Positions 1-12,324 of a stretch of DNA of 64,000 nucleotides are shown here, piece by piece. The position numbers were made by a program, and so were the translations under genes. The notes below the pieces were generated by a model. That model was given only the letters and a program-made list of their open reading frames with translations. It was not told the DNA's origin and did not search any database. The stretch comes from Salvia splendens (Eukaryota > Streptophyta > Magnoliopsida > Lamiales > Lamiaceae). The first letter of the stretch is position 1. Each line of letters starts with the position of its first letter. The DNA lies in NCBI RefSeq assembly GCF_004379255.2, contig NC_056034.1:34413262-34477261 (forward strand). Direction: 5' to 3'.

Positions 1-548
1 TCGTGCCCCATATGATGCCAGCGTCCGTTGGCAGTGAACTCGATGGCTAGCCATTTCCATTGCATTGGTTGGTGAAGAGTGTGATGTTTTCAGGATGTCA
101 ATGTCGTTGTTCGACCAGGCCACAACGAAGCAAGCATGCCAAATCCAGAGTCGTTGGTTAGTGATGGCTTCAAGGGTCATCGTCGAGTGCGTGCCCTTGT
201 ATCCATTGGTGAATTGTCCTCTACACACGGTCGGGTAATTCTCCCACTCCCAGTTCATACAGATTATGCTTCCCAACATTCCAGGAAACTCGTGCGTCCT
301 CTCGTATAATTTCACAAGGGACTGGAAATCAGTAGCGATCAGCTTAAGCATATATGCGTTGCTGAAAGCCTCCACAACTTTTGCACAAAATGTTTTCAGA
401 CACTCGGGCCCAGTTGTCTCCCCGACGTGGAAATACTAATCGAACATATTCATCGTGCCGCCGTAGGTTAACTGCCGAATCGCATCGTGCAATTTTGCAT
501 GCAGGCGACAGTTCGGGTCTGCCGATGCTATCGGTATGATACCGGAAG
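1..548 (-). pseudogene. PIF/Harbinger transposase, catalytic half (broken)
   Basis: Translation of the minus strand gives recognisable blocks of the plant ALP1/PIF nuclease family: an IRQLTYGGT block, a VGETT block, LGSIICMNWEWEN and RLWIWHACFVVAWSNNDIDIL. The first catalytic block normally reads GSIDCMHW, so the catalytic Asp is replaced by Ile here. An in-frame TAG lies just before the YFHVGET segment and at least one frameshift is needed. The second Asp (NND) is retained. The gene continues off the left edge and is not functional. Its N-terminal part is at 2184-2501, on the other side of the hAT-type insertion. Confidence 0.8.
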
Positions 549-660
549 CAGTGGCAGATGCAAAAATGAACGTAAGTAGGGGCTAAATTTTCAAAAAATA
601 CATTAAAAATAAATTTGTAGGTAATTTAGATTATTTATAGGGGCTTTTATATAATAATAT

Positions 661-2065
661 AGAGTGAACTATATAAAATGACCCTGACGTTTCCATTTGT
701 TTCACTCCAGACCCCTGACTTTTAAAAATATCGCCACAAGTCTCTAGCCTTTAACATAATCACGTATCAGGTTTTTTTGGACAAAAAGACCCTTCAGCCC
801 TAAAAGGGCATTATGGTCATACCACATGGATTCTGCAGTGGCGGCCCTGCATGCTGCTTGCAACCCTGGCGTGATTTGACGGCCGCGTGTCAGCCATCAG
901 TTATGATGGGTGAGTCAGCAGCGGTTCAGTCGACATACCACACATACATACCACGTATACCATACTCCATTTGTAATTTAACAAATACATTTCAAAAATT
1001 TCACTCTGCAAAGGGACGATCTAATCTAATATGTAAACGGCCCAGAATTAAGGTGACAGAGAAAAATATAATTCCAAACCTTATATTGTATTTCCCAAAT
1101 TTTGAATTATAAATACAATAAGCTAAATATAAAAATGATTAAGGTTATACCTCGGCTGCTTACTCGAACCAACAATATTACTACGCCTTTATTTAGTTTA
1201 TTATTTAATTGATGTAAACTGGCGTAGAATCATTGCTGCTGCTGAGAGATGTAAACTGGCGTAGAATCATTTTATACTAAAGTAAGAATGTCGTTGTTCA
1301 ACCATAACAAAAGTCAAAAACCATTCATTTAGTGGTGATTTAGTAAATAAAAAATAATTTATTGATTACAATTTGTTTGAATAATATAAAATTCTTATGA
1401 CTATTATTTATTAGAGTCAAATCATTATCTCTATCTAGAATGAGTAGCAATACATAATAATGTTAAATGTTTAAACATTAAATAAGATTATTAATTTATT
1501 AGTACTATATTGTTTGTTATTTTTATATAAAAAAATAGTGTCACTCCTCATTTTATGGCCAGCCGGCTACCTATACATTTTAAAAGAAATTCGATATTTC
1601 GTAAGAATGGCGTCCTCAATTATAATTCAATTATGTTCCTCTATTATATATAAAAAAGGCGTCTTCTTTTCTATTTTTTTATAATTACATGTTAATTACG
1701 TTACGAAAAATATGATTTAGTAATGATTTGACACCATGGCCCATCTAATCATACAATTTAGTGAATTCACTATGCCCAGATTTTAAAACATTTAAGAATG
1801 GTGCAAAACTGAAACGATTGATTAACCAATAAACATCAATTTTGATTTGACAAAGGTCATGTCTGCAACACAGAGTAGGCCTGCAAGAAAGAGCAATTTG
1901 TCTGAAATGCCCTGCAAGGCATAAGGGCATTTTAGTCTGAAAAATGACTATAAATATATGATATGTGATTATGTTAAGGTCAGAGCCTTGTGGCGATATT
2001 TTTAAAGTCAGGAGTCTGGAGTGAAACAAATGGAAACATCAGGGACATTTTATGTAGTTCACTCT
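661..2065. mobile_element. Long-TIR DNA element (probable non-autonomous MULE) nested in the hAT element
   Basis: The two ends are inverted repeats of about 110 bp. The left end begins AGAGTGAACTATATAAAATG; the right end, read inward, begins AGAGTGAACTACATAAAATG. Similarity continues through a shared TTTCCATTTGTTTCACTCCA block and a TATCGCCACAAG block. Long TIRs and absence of coding capacity suggest a non-autonomous Mutator-like element. The flanks are AT-rich and I could not define a convincing 9-bp duplication, so the superfamily call is inference. Confidence 0.7.
1211..1271. repeat. 24-bp direct repeat, two copies
   Basis: A 24-bp sequence starting GATGTAAACTGGCGTAGAAT occurs at 1211-1234 and again at 1248-1271, separated by a CTG-rich 13-bp spacer. 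It lies inside the long-TIR element. Confidence 0.85.
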
Positions 2066-2183
2066 AATATATATATATATGAATAATTTTTTGAACTTTA
2101 TAATAGAAAAAAATTAAAAAAATAAATTCATTAAGAGCTTAAGCCACTCCCCCTATGTATGTAGTTCCGCCAGTGACCGGAAG

Positions 2184-2501
2184 TATGTGTCGCGTGCCTC
2201 CAACGTGTGAATAATGTGCAGAAAAAGATCTTGTCGCATTCTAAATCAGCAGTGAAAAACCGTCGGGCCCCAGCATGCTTCATCGGAAAAAGGTATGTGA
2301 ACGGATGTTGGCAGCTTCGTCGTGCTCTCGGTGGACCGAGGTCCGACATTGGATTGGCCTCGAGGCTTCCTTCGCCTCTTGCTGGTCACGCTCACGTTTA
2401 GACAAGAGATCGTTCATAGTCCGAGCCACGTAATCGAATAGGGCTCGAGTCAAGGCCCGATTTATGTCGCAAGTGGTAGTGAGGTCATCGACTGGATTCA
2501 T
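2184..2501 (-). pseudogene. PIF/Harbinger transposase, N-terminal part (broken)
   Basis: A minus-strand reading frame starts with MNPVDDLTTTCDINRALTRA at 2501 and hits a stop near 2280. Conserved sequence resumes in another frame as FRMRQDLFLHII followed by LEARDTYFRS. The corresponding block in the second copy reads FRMCRPLFLRIV, then LERRYEYFRM. Reading stops exactly at the TSD of the inserted element (2176-2183) and resumes at 548, so the two fragments were once one gene. Besides the insertion there is at least one stop or frameshift. Confidence 0.75.
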
Positions 2502-2796
2502 TTTACTAGGGTGAGAGAGAATTGAGTAGGGAATAGGAGTTGGTGTCAATAATATGGGAAATTAGGTAAATTTATAGAGTGAAAAAATGAAAAAAAAAAA
2601 AATTTAAAAAATGTTAACATCGTCCGACCTATCGTCTGCTCGCCCGCCTCATTATATGGGGCGGGCGATCATCGTCCGCCTCATTATATGCGAACTAAGC
2701 TTAGGGCGTGGGCATGGGGCGTGGCTTCGTCCGCCCACCTGCAATGGCAGACGATGCATCAGGCGTGGCATCATCTACCCCTTTGTGATGCCCTAA

Positions 2797-3519
2797 GTCT
2801 CACAATCCACTACATTGTTTCAACTACTTTTTCTCATTCCCTCTTAATTTACCAATTATGTATTAAAACTCGTATCATCTCTTGATAGTATTTTTTTAGG
2901 ATGGAGGGAGCATATGTCTTAAGAAAAACACTTCTCCCAAATAAACTATGTGCTTCAACTTTAGACACCGCTTTGGACACCGCCACCTGCATCTGGGAGA
3001 GGGAGAACCTGTCAGTCGCCCAAATATCTGACTGATCATGAGCTCATTGACTACCATATGCAGTTGTGCAGGCTTGCCTAGTGGACCTAAGCGACCCATT
3101 TCGACCTTGTAACAGTCATTGCTCCGCCCCCTTCTTGTCAAAGTCGGAACCTTTTTTTTAGATCTTTGAAAATGGGTGAAGAAGCAAAACAAAATTCGCG
3201 TGCAGGTTCAGGCGAACGCCGCCAGATCGAGAACGCATAGTTAAACATTGTCCGAGAAATCACCAAAGAACAATGGAATCAACGCTTCAATCATGATAAA
3301 CGGAAATCTAAAAATAGAAATCCTTATTTTTTTTCTGTGATTTGATCCAACGACTATTGATTATTTGAGAATGGGTGAAGATGCAAATGTCCTCCGTTCC
3401 TAAATAAATATTAATATTATGTGCTCTAGCTTTTATTAATGTTAGCATAAAAGGATTGGTTAATTTTTGAGTAACATGGCGGAGATAGTTTATGATTTCA
3501 AAACTTTTTTTAAAATCAC
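2797..3519. other. Intergenic, no gene seen; Stowaway remnant near left side
   Basis: Positions 2797-2911 resemble the right half of a Stowaway-type MITE, with a CTCGT core and the tail GGATGGAGGGAG. The remainder has no supported gene. Open frames here are short and show no family motif. Confidence 0.5.
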
Positions 3520-3524
3520 AACAC

Positions 3525-4355
3525 TGTTGGAATCGTGCTTGGTCAACGACATTGACTAATAATAAATGTTACAAGACATTTAATTTTGTGAATTAAATGT
3601 AATAGCGTCGATCTACGTCTCCGTTCCGAGTAGATGACCGTAGTATATTCATTTTCTCAAATCCGATTCCAAGTGAGTGAGAAATAATATATTAAAGTTG
3701 GTCACAATAAAGCTAAAAATGAGCTATGAGAAAAACTAAGGGATTAATTAACTAAGTGTTAATTTTCCCAAATCGGGGATGATAAACTTCTTTGATGAAG
3801 TATTTAATAAGATGAATTATTATGTGTAATAATTATCGTGGAATAAGATCGGTGACAGAGCCCACACACGCGCGCCGTCGCCGCCCGCCCGCGAGCTGCG
3901 CACCGTGACCCGTGCCTCGTGCCTTGGATCTTGGCCGCTTATTCTTTTTAGATCACCCCAAACTCCATCAATGCCCCTGCGGGTGGACTTGGCCTATAAA
4001 TAGGCATGCATCCATTGCATTATGTACAGAACATACACAAGCATTCTTGCATACACGCTCTCTCCCTCTCTGCATAATCTTCCGTCGAAGCTCTGCCCCC
4101 GCCTTCCTCCCGTTCGCCGGAGCTCTGCTGCTAGCGGTGCTGCTACTTCAGAGACGAAGTTGTTTATCTTTGGGGATGACACGCCAAACCGTGAGCACTA
4201 TCGGGGCGTATCTCGTCTTGTGGAAATTGGCCTCGACTCGGCTTACCTCTTTCCACAAGTTTTCCGTGTAATTTTTTCAGTTATTTCCGTGTAAATTTTC
4301 CTAGTTTTTCCGTGTAATTTTCGTCCGTCAAGTTTGTATCTCAAATTTTTCAACA
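3525..4355 (+). repeat. 5' LTR of copia element
   Basis: 831 bp, TGTTG...CAACA. It contains a TATA-like CTATAAATA near 3994-4002, the likely retroelement promoter. Compared with the 3' LTR it lacks about 240 bp; the gap sits between two ACTCCA repeats that survive once here and twice in the 3' LTR. Substitutions and small indels distinguish the first 100 bp of the two LTRs. Confidence 0.95.
3994..4002 (+). promoter_or_regulatory. TATA box of the 5' LTR
   Basis: CTATAAATA follows a GC-richer stretch inside the LTR and is kept in the 3' LTR near 10131, as expected for the core promoter of the retroelement. Confidence 0.6.
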
Positions 4356-4431
4356 ATCGCAAGACGAAGTATTCTTGCCACTAAAGAGTTTACACACACC
4401 AACTGAACTTAATCAACACCTTTACTTGGAG

Positions 4432-7400
4432 ATGTCGACTGACCCGTCTACCGCCACTGCCACCGTTCCATCCACTGTGTCCCCTGTTGCACCCGTCAGC
4501 ACGGTCGTCGGACATAACGATGATTCCGACTCTGGCTTCTCAACTTCTTCCTCAACAACCCCTTAGGTGTTTGACAACCCCTTTGGGACGGTTTCCGGAT
4601 TCACCTCGAGTGGATCGGTTGGTTCCACTTTCAGTGGTTCCATTGGATCCTTCATTGGGTCGAGTGTCGGGCCTTCGGGCACAGCACGGGTGTTGGATCC
4701 TTCGGGGTCAACATGAGTGCTAGCTCCTTCGGGGGTAGCACGGGTGCTGGATCCTTCGGGGTCGGCACGGGTGCTGGATCCATCGGGGTCAGCACAAGTG
4801 CAGGGGCCTCCATGCTCCATGCAACTATGGGGGGTACTGTGCCCCAACCAATTGTTAGCTCATACGGGGGGCAACGGACTTGGTCTCTTTCATGAGACAA
4901 ACTCGGCACCAATGGCACCAAGGATGATGCCACCCGCCAAGAAGCCATCGAAATTCACGGGAACGGATTTCAAGAGATGGCAACAGAAAATGTTGTTCTA
5001 CCTAACAACGTTGGGCGTCGTGAACTTCCTCAAGGAGAATGAGCCAACCCCGCCAAGTGAGGACGAGGCACGTGTCGAGATGTACGTCGAGTATGACGAT
5101 TGGCGCAAAGGAGACTATCTTTGTAAAAACTTTATTTTAAGTGCTTTAGATGATAGTCTCTACAACGTGTATTGTACTATTCTCACATCAAAACAAGTGT
5201 AGGAAATGCTAGATAAGAAGTATCGTAGTGATGATGCGGGCACTAAGAAATTTGTAATAGCCAAGTACTTAGACTACAAAATGGTCGACTCCCGACCAAT
5301 CATGGACCAAGTGCAAGAGTTTCAGCTGAACATCCACGACCTCGCCGCCGAGGGAATGGCCCTGCCTGAAGCTTTCAAGGCGGGTACGGTCATTGAAAAA
5401 CTTCCACCCGGCTGGAAGGACTTCAAGAGCTACCTTAAGCACAAGCGAAAGGAGATGAATCTTGAAGACTTGATCGTAAAGCTGTGCATCGAGTCAGACG
5501 TGTGCAAACACGATGATTTGGCTAAGGTCCATGGCCCAAATGTTGCGAAGGCCAATTTGTTGGAGCGCGGCGGTCCCTCCAACAAACGCTCCCGTCCAAC
5601 TGCAAAGGATAAGGGCAAGAGGAAACAGCCTCCGAAGAAGGTTGAAGGCAATTGCTACAACTGTGGCAAACCTGGCTACTTTTCCAAAGACTGCCGCAAG
5701 CCGAACAAGAAGCCGCTTGCCTACGTTGTTGAAAAAGAGTTCAAGGACTGGGATGAAAGTGACCTTGTTGTTGTGGTCACGGAAGAAGTCAACCTTGTTG
5801 ATAACAAAGGTGACTGGTATATCGACACTGGAGCTACTGCCCACGTCTGTGCCGATAAGAGCAAGTTCGCCTCCTACACCGTTGTTGAATGGATGAAGAT
5901 CAATATGGGGAATCAAGCCTCGTCTCAAGTCCTCGGCATTGGGGACGTGATTTTCATGATGGCCTCTGGCGTCACCATCACTTTGAAGGATGTGTTGCAC
6001 GTCCCGGACATCCGCAAGAACCTAGTGTGGGGATCAATACTAATGAATAAGGGGTTTAAACTTGTATTCGAATCTGATAGGTTTTCTTTGTACAAGTTTG
6101 GAAAGTCACTCGGAAAAGATTTTGTAACCGACGAACTTTTCAAGCTTAGTGTAGCTACACACCATGTCCCTAAGCCGTTGGCTAATAATAAGAATGCACC
6201 TACTTCTTCTTACTTGACTGAGTGTTCTAACTTGTGGCACAATAGATTGAGACATGTAAATCCAAATGCCATTAAAAGATTAGTAAGTTTAGATTTACTA
6301 ATGGCAAATGAAGTAGAAACTCAAAACAAATGTGAAACTTGTCTTGAGGCGAAAATGACTAAGTTACCGTTTCATTCGGTTGAACGGAACACGAAACCCC
6401 TTAAATTAATTCACACGAACGTATGTGACTTAAAATTGGTGCAAACGAGAGGTGGTAAAAAATACTTTATCACATTCATAGATGATTGCACAAGATATTG
6501 TTATGTCTATCTTTTAAGAAGTAAAGACGAAGCAATAGAAGCGTTCAAAAATTATAAGAACGAAGTCGAGAATCAATTTGGATGTAAAATCAAAATGATT
6601 CGAAATGATAGAGGAGGTGAATACGTAGCCCCGTTTGAGGAATTATGCAACGCAAGTGGTATAATTCATCAAACAACTGCACCATATTCACCATAATCTA
6701 ATGGTGTTGCAGAACGCAAGAATCGAACTCTCAAAGAGATGATGAATGCGTTACTGATCAGCTCGGGGATGCCCCAGAACATGTGGGGGGAAGCTGTTTT
6801 GACAGCCAACTACATCCTAAACAAAATCACATGCAAAGGTAAGGACGTTACTCTTTATGAGTTGTGGAAGGGAAGGAAGTCATCCTACAAATACCTCAAA
6901 GTGTGGGGGTGTTTGGCAAAGGTAATGGTTCTCCGCCAAAGAAGTTACAATCGGTCCTAAAATGGTTGACTGCATCTTCATTGGGTATGCACTTAATAGT
7001 AGTGCATATCGATTTGTTGTCCACAAGTCTGAAATACCGACTGTGACCGTGGAAACAACAATTGAGTAAAGAAATGTTATATTTCTTGAAAATATATTTC
7101 CTCGCAAAGACAAGGAAAATATTGCACCCAATTCAGAGACGAGAATTGAGGATGAAGCCACTAGTTCTAAATCAGTGGATGAAGAGCCAGAATCGTGCAA
7201 GCGAATAAGGCCTGATCCAAACGATGTGGTACCAAGACGTGGTAACAGGGTCAGAACACCAAAGACATTTGGTCCTGACTATATTGCATTTATGTTGGAT
7301 GAAGAACCAACATCGATAAAAGTAGCCTTTGATGGCCCAGACAGGTTGCATTGGAGAGAAGTTGTTCAAAGCGAAATTGATTCAATTTTGCTAAACCACA

Positions 7401-8844
7401 CGTGGGTGTTGGTTGATCTACCTGAAGGTGGTAAACCTTTAGGATGCAAATGGGTCCTTAAAAGAAAGTTTAAGGCCGATAGAACAGTGGACAAGTATAA
7501 AGCTCGACTGGTAGTCAAAGGCTTTAAACAAAAGGAAGGGTACGATTTCTTTGATACCTACTCACCTGTAACGAGGATTATATCAATTCGAGTGCTTCTT
7601 GCGATTGCTGTTGTACACAATCTTGAGATTCATCAAATGGATGTTAAGACTGCGTTTCTAAATGGTAACCTTGAAGATGAAATCTATATGGAACAACCTG
7701 AAGGTTTTGTAGTACCTGGACAAGAGAAAAAGGTATGCAAACTGGTTAAATCCTTCTATAGATTGAAACAAGCGCTGTTGCAGTGTCACTTGAAATTTGA
7801 TAACGTGATGTTATCAAATAGATTTAAAATCAACGAATGTGACAAATGTGTCTACATTAAGAACACTGATAATGGATACGTTATAGTGTGTCTCTATGTT
7901 GATGATATGTTAATCATGGGTAGTAACACCCAAGTGATTAACGACACGAAAGCCATGTTAAAGAGAAACTTCGACATGAAGGATATGGGTCTAGCCGATG
8001 TAATTTTTGGAATGAAAATTCTAAGAACATCCGAAGGAATCACCTTAACACAATCTCATTATGTTGAGAAAGTATTAAAGAGGTTCAACGCATATGATGG
8101 CACCCCGACTAAGACGCCTATAGAGCTCAATGTTCACTTGAGCAAGAACAGGGGTGAGCTTGTTGCACAAGAAGATTATACACGGGTCATTGGATGCATT
8201 ATGTATCTTACTAATTGCACTCGACCTGATATTCCGTGCGCAGTGAACAAGTTGAGCCGTTATACGAGCAATCCAAGCAAAGAGCATTGAAAAGCTCTTG
8301 TAAGAGTTTTGAGGTATCTCAAGTATACTCAAAATCATGGGCTACACTTTTCGAGATACCCCCTGTACTTGAAGGGTACTGCGATGCAAACTGGATATCC
8401 GATAACAAAGACTTACTTTCAACAAGTGGATATGTCTTTACTATTGGGGGTGCTGTTGTCTCGTGGAAATCCATGAAACAGACATGTATTGCCCGATCCA
8501 CCATGGAATCTGAATTCATAGCATTAAATAAAGCTGCGGAAGAAGCTGAATGGCTTAAAAACTTCCTTGAAGATATTCCATGTTGGTCAAAGCCCGTGCC
8601 TCCAGTGTTAATTCACTGTGATAGCCAAGCCGCTATTGGGAGGGCAAACAGTGGCCTGTACAATGGTAAGTCTCGATACATCCATCGACGACATAATACC
8701 GTGAGACATTTGATCACAACATGAGTGATTACAATTGACTACGTGAAGTCATTGGATAATCTAGCGGATCCGCTAACTAAAGGGTTAAATCGTGATCAAA
8801 TGGATAAATTGCTAGAGGGAATGGGTTTGAAATCCACAAACTAA
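4432..8844 (+). pseudogene. copia gag-pol polyprotein (multiple stops and frameshifts)
   Basis: The start ATG is at 4432, giving a Ser/Thr-rich N-terminus, then a Gly/Ser-rich stretch, a UBN2-type gag (to 5202), a degenerate zinc knuckle CYNCGKPGYFSKDC in which the usual His is Tyr, the protease motif DTGATAHVC, the integrase HHCC region (LWHNRLRHVN...CETC) and core, RT with YVDDM (near 7898), and RNase H ending LADPLTKG before the stop at 8842-8844. Lesions: TAG at 4564-4566, a frame change in the Gly-rich region, TAG at 5200-5202 where the family has Trp, TAA at 6694-6696 inside integrase, a frameshift near 6930 with stops up to 7070, TGA at 8288-8290 and TGA at 8722-8724. It cannot encode a complete polyprotein. 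Confidence 0.92.
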
Positions 8845-9400
8845 AGAATTGTCATAGTGGTAACCCAACCATGATGACTGGAGATCCCAAGAACTTGGTT
8901 CAATGGGAAAACTAAGCTATGAGAATTCGTGTGAACACTCATCTACATCTATTCCCTTGAGAGTAATAGAGTGTTGAAAAAACTTGCCTAGTGGTGAGGT
9001 TAAGTCTATGACTTTTAATGATCCCTAAAGGATCTCGTTGAGATGAAGTTCTCAAAGAGACCGAGTATGGAAAGATACTTAATGAGAAATCACCTATGTA
9101 AGTGTGAAGTGTGGTCGCTTCAAACAATATACTTATGAATCCAAAGTGGTGTCCAAGGCCTGAAATGGACACAAACGTGAGAACTGATGAGGTTGAGGTG
9201 TTTAAGTGTTAACATCATTGTCTCGGTGCACGCCGTGGAGGACTAGTTCAAGTCATCGCGCTACTAGTCCGCCTGTGTATCCGATGGTGTTGACTATGGA
9301 TGGTTCAAAGCCAAAAACTACATATCCTTACATACCTCTTGAGGGTTGAGCTTGTGTCTGCATACATATGCATTTGGCAATTTCCACTCATGTGGGGGAT
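8845..9400 (+). other. copia 3' untranslated spacer and polypurine tract
   Basis: This non-coding internal stretch lies between the end of RNase H and the 3' LTR. The last bases, CATGTGGGGGAT at 9389-9400, abut the LTR and fit the polypurine tract used to prime plus-strand DNA synthesis. Confidence 0.75.
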
Positions 9401-10505
9401 TGTTGGAATCGTGCTTGGTCAATGACTTTGACTAATAATAAATGTTACAAGACATTTAATTTTGTGAAATTAAATGCAATAGCGTCGATCTATGTTCCAA
9501 GTAGATGACCGTAGTATATTCATTTTCTCAAATCTGATTCCCGGTGAGTGAGAAATAATATATTAAAGGTGTTCACAATAAAGCTAAAAATGAGCTATGA
9601 GAAAAACTAAGGGATTAATTAACTAAGTGTTAATTATCCTACACCGGGGATGATAAACTTCTTTGATAAAGTATTTAATAAGATAAATTATTATGTGTAA
9701 TAATTATCGTGGAATAAGATGGGTGACAGAGCCCACACGCGCGCACGTGCGCACCACCGCCGCCCGCCCGCGAGCCGCGCACCGCGCACCGTGTCCCGTG
9801 TCCCATGCACCGGGTGCCTTGTGCCTTGTGCCTTGTGCCTTTAGACCACCCCAAACTCCACGCTATCCCCGACGGGTCCTGGTCCACGTCATGTTTCCAC
9901 TGGACCCCGACGCATAACGGGAGACAAAAGGTCCCCGCTGAACCCCGACGCATAATGGGAGACAAAATGTCCCCGATGGACCCCGTCGTGTAGCATGTCC
10001 AGGGGCGTCATGTCTCTTCAGCTCCCAATGGCTAGTGCACCGGTCAATAACCCCCGATGGTTACAGTCAAGTCATCATGGCACACATAATGACTATTGAC
10101 TCCATCAATGCCCCTGCGGGTGGACTTGGCCTATAAATAGGCATGCATCCATTGCGTTATGTACAGAACATACAGAACATACACAAGCATTCTTGCATAC
10201 ACGCTCTCTCCCTCTCTGCATAATCATCCCGTCGAAGCTCTGCCCCCGCCTTACTCCCGTTCGCCGGAGCTCTGCTGCTAGCGGTGCTGCTACTTCAGAG
10301 ACGAAGCCTTTTTATCTTTGGGGACAACACACCAAACCGTGAGCACTACCGAGGCGTATCTCGTCTTGCGGAAAGATGACTCCTCGACTCGGCTTACCAC
10401 TTTCCACAAGTTTTTCGTGTAATTTTTTCAGTTATTTCCGTGTAAATTTTCCTAGCTTTTCCGTGTAATTTTCGCCACCAAGTTTGTATCTTAAATTTTT
10501 CAACA
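9401..10505 (+). repeat. 3' LTR of copia element
   Basis: 1105 bp, TGTTGGAATC...CAACA. It is longer than the 5' LTR because it keeps a roughly 240-bp internal block (about 9860-10100) containing two copies of an ACCCCGACGCATAA-type phrase. A TATA-like CTATAAATA occurs near 10131. Confidence 0.95.
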
Positions 10506-10510
10506 AACAC

Positions 10511-12320
10511 ATGGCTATATCAATCCGCAAATACATTAATATCAGTTGGCATCACAATAAATATTAGTTTCTGACTCAATATCAGCTTCTTGCTTCATGA
10601 ATATGAGTACTTAAATAGATATCAGTAATATGTTTTGTAATACCAACTAATATTAACATATCAAATACTCCATTCATCTGCCATTAGGAGTCTCATTTAT
10701 GAGCGGCACGGGTTTTAAGAAATGTAGAAAAGTGTATGGAAAAAAATTAGTGAAATAGGGTCTCACTTGTATATATTAGTTTTAAATAAAATGTGAGTGA
10801 GTGGAAGTGACCCTATTACTATTTATGGTAAAAGTGAACAAGGACTCTTATTCGCGGACGGACTAAAATGAAAAAACGGGACTTCTATTCGTGGAATGAG
10901 GGAGTAATTAATAAAATTTTCAAATTCTCAAAACTCTAATTTTTAAAATTTAACATGGCCATCTATTTAATTAAATGTTCCAATTACACGCTATATCTAT
11001 ATCGTAAATTAAAGATTATAAGAGAACTTAGTGTAACACTATGAAATAGTGGTGGGAGATTGTATCTCATTTCCTGCGTATTGCAAATTAATATAACTAG
11101 TAATGCTCGGAGAAGTTAATTAATTGCTGCAATTAAAGTTTTTGAAATTTTTGTTTTTTTTTGCTATATGATAAGGTGGTCATATTTATATGCAGACAAT
11201 AGATACCCTCTATTTCTACGTGGCTCTCATGATAATCACATACGGAATTGGGTTACCGAAATCTAAACCATACAAAAATAAACTACTACTCTTCAATTCG
11301 CCTTATAACCCATGATCAGCAGTTCATTCACTTCTGTTAAAAGTCAAGTTTCGAAGACCAGAAAGATTTTTTTAACACGAACTGCAATAAAACTAATAGG
11401 ACTTAATCAGTGCAAAAATGAAAGTGCCAAACTTAATCAATATCATGCAATCGCACTTAATTAATTTTGGGTTTAAACCATCTTTAAATAATAATAATAA
11501 TAATAATAATAACAACAACAATAATGTATAGTTTGAACTTTCAAGCACACTTTTAAAATACTCCTATATACTTCTCCATCCAATTCGAATTTTGAATGTA
11601 TTTTATATTTGTAAAGAGAATGATAATTTTATCTTTATAAATGTATCATTTGTGTATAATAGATTAAATTTGGAGTATAGGATATTGAGTGCCGTATCAT
11701 ATAAAATACTACTAGTTATTATAATCACGTACTGGTAAACCATATATATGTGTGATGATTAAATTATGGCAACCATTTTGTTAAATAAATAGAAAAATTC
11801 TGACTCAGTAGTCAGTACATCAACTTGGAAACACCTCACCTCAACTCAACTCATACTACGACTCAATTCTTAATTTTCCAAACTATGACTGTACATAAAT
11901 CAGACACATTGACCATTCTCGTACGTCCAGCTATCGAATTTGACTATACAATCAAATAAATTTATTTTCTCTTATCGCCATTTAATTAAATAATATGGAT
12001 ATATGTATATCATGAATTACGAAAATCATGAAGGACATACACAGAGCATGCGCTACTTAGAAAAATTCAAACTCGTTATCTCCATTATAGTAATAATAAT
12101 TTGCATCACTAGTAGTAAGTAAATAGTAATACCGCTCTGAATTTATTGAAGTAATTAGTATATGTAGTAGAGTATTATTGAAAATGTTCCAGTCCAAACG
12201 GCAAGTGTTTTTAATTAAAATTTAATTTTTCTTGACCAACGAAGCCAAAGTTGGCAGGCTAATCTGGCATTTTCTGCTTGAGAAATCGCGTCTTTTATCT
12301 ACCCCTCCCTCTTTACTTTT
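10511..12320. other. Intergenic, upstream region of DXS, no gene seen
   Basis: AT-rich DNA holding one clear Stowaway MITE (10668-10904) and a short AAT repeat near 11490-11512. No coding features are supported. The last few hundred bases presumably carry the DXS promoter. Confidence 0.6.
10668..10904. mobile_element. Stowaway-type MITE
   Basis: About 237 bp, starting CTCCATTCATCTGCC and ending GGAATGAGGGAG, with TA on both sides. Internal phrases (GGTCTCACTTGT, GGTAAAAGTGAA) match the Tc1/mariner-like Stowaway family whose typical end is CTCCCTCCGTCC. Confidence 0.75.
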
Positions 12321-12324
12321 TTGC

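Larger units (their letters stand above)
549..2175. mobile_element. hAT-type non-autonomous element inserted in the PIF transposase
   Basis: The left end reads CAGTGGCAGATG. The right end, read inward, is CACTGGCGGAAC, matching the CAGTGGCGGA ends common in plant hAT elements; both are followed by a GGGGC/GGGGG block. The flanks carry an exact 8-bp target duplication ACCGGAAG (541-548 and 2176-2183), the size expected for hAT. Without the nested insertion (661-2065) the element would be about 220 bp, i.e. a MITE. It encodes nothing recognisable. Confidence 0.85.
1..2793 (-). mobile_element. PIF/Harbinger element relic, left end outside window
   Basis: A minus-strand PIF/Harbinger DDE transposase relic occupies both sides of a later insertion (549-2175). 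The presumed outer end is near 2793, where the sequence reads inward as GGGCATCACAAAGGGG next to a TAA, the typical 3-bp target of this superfamily. The other end lies before base 1. The protein remnants align by eye with the better preserved Harbinger copy at 35229-36478. The end position is inferred from one side only. Confidence 0.7.
3525..10505 (+). mobile_element. Ty1/copia LTR retrotransposon, full length but decayed
   Basis: Two related LTRs (3525-4355 and 9401-10505) begin TGTTGGAATC and end TTTTTCAACA. An exact 5-bp duplication AACAC flanks the element (3520-3524, 10506-10510). Internal order is gag, protease, integrase, reverse transcriptase, RNase H; integrase ahead of RT defines Ty1/copia. 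A purine-rich stretch directly before the 3' LTR is the likely plus-strand primer. I did not recognise a tRNA-Met primer site after 4355. Several in-frame stops plus visible LTR divergence indicate an old, inactive copy. Confidence 0.95.

Noticed and set aside
4563..4948. Minus-strand repetitive frames in the copia gag region
   Set aside because: They mirror the Gly/Ser-rich gag repeats on the plus strand.
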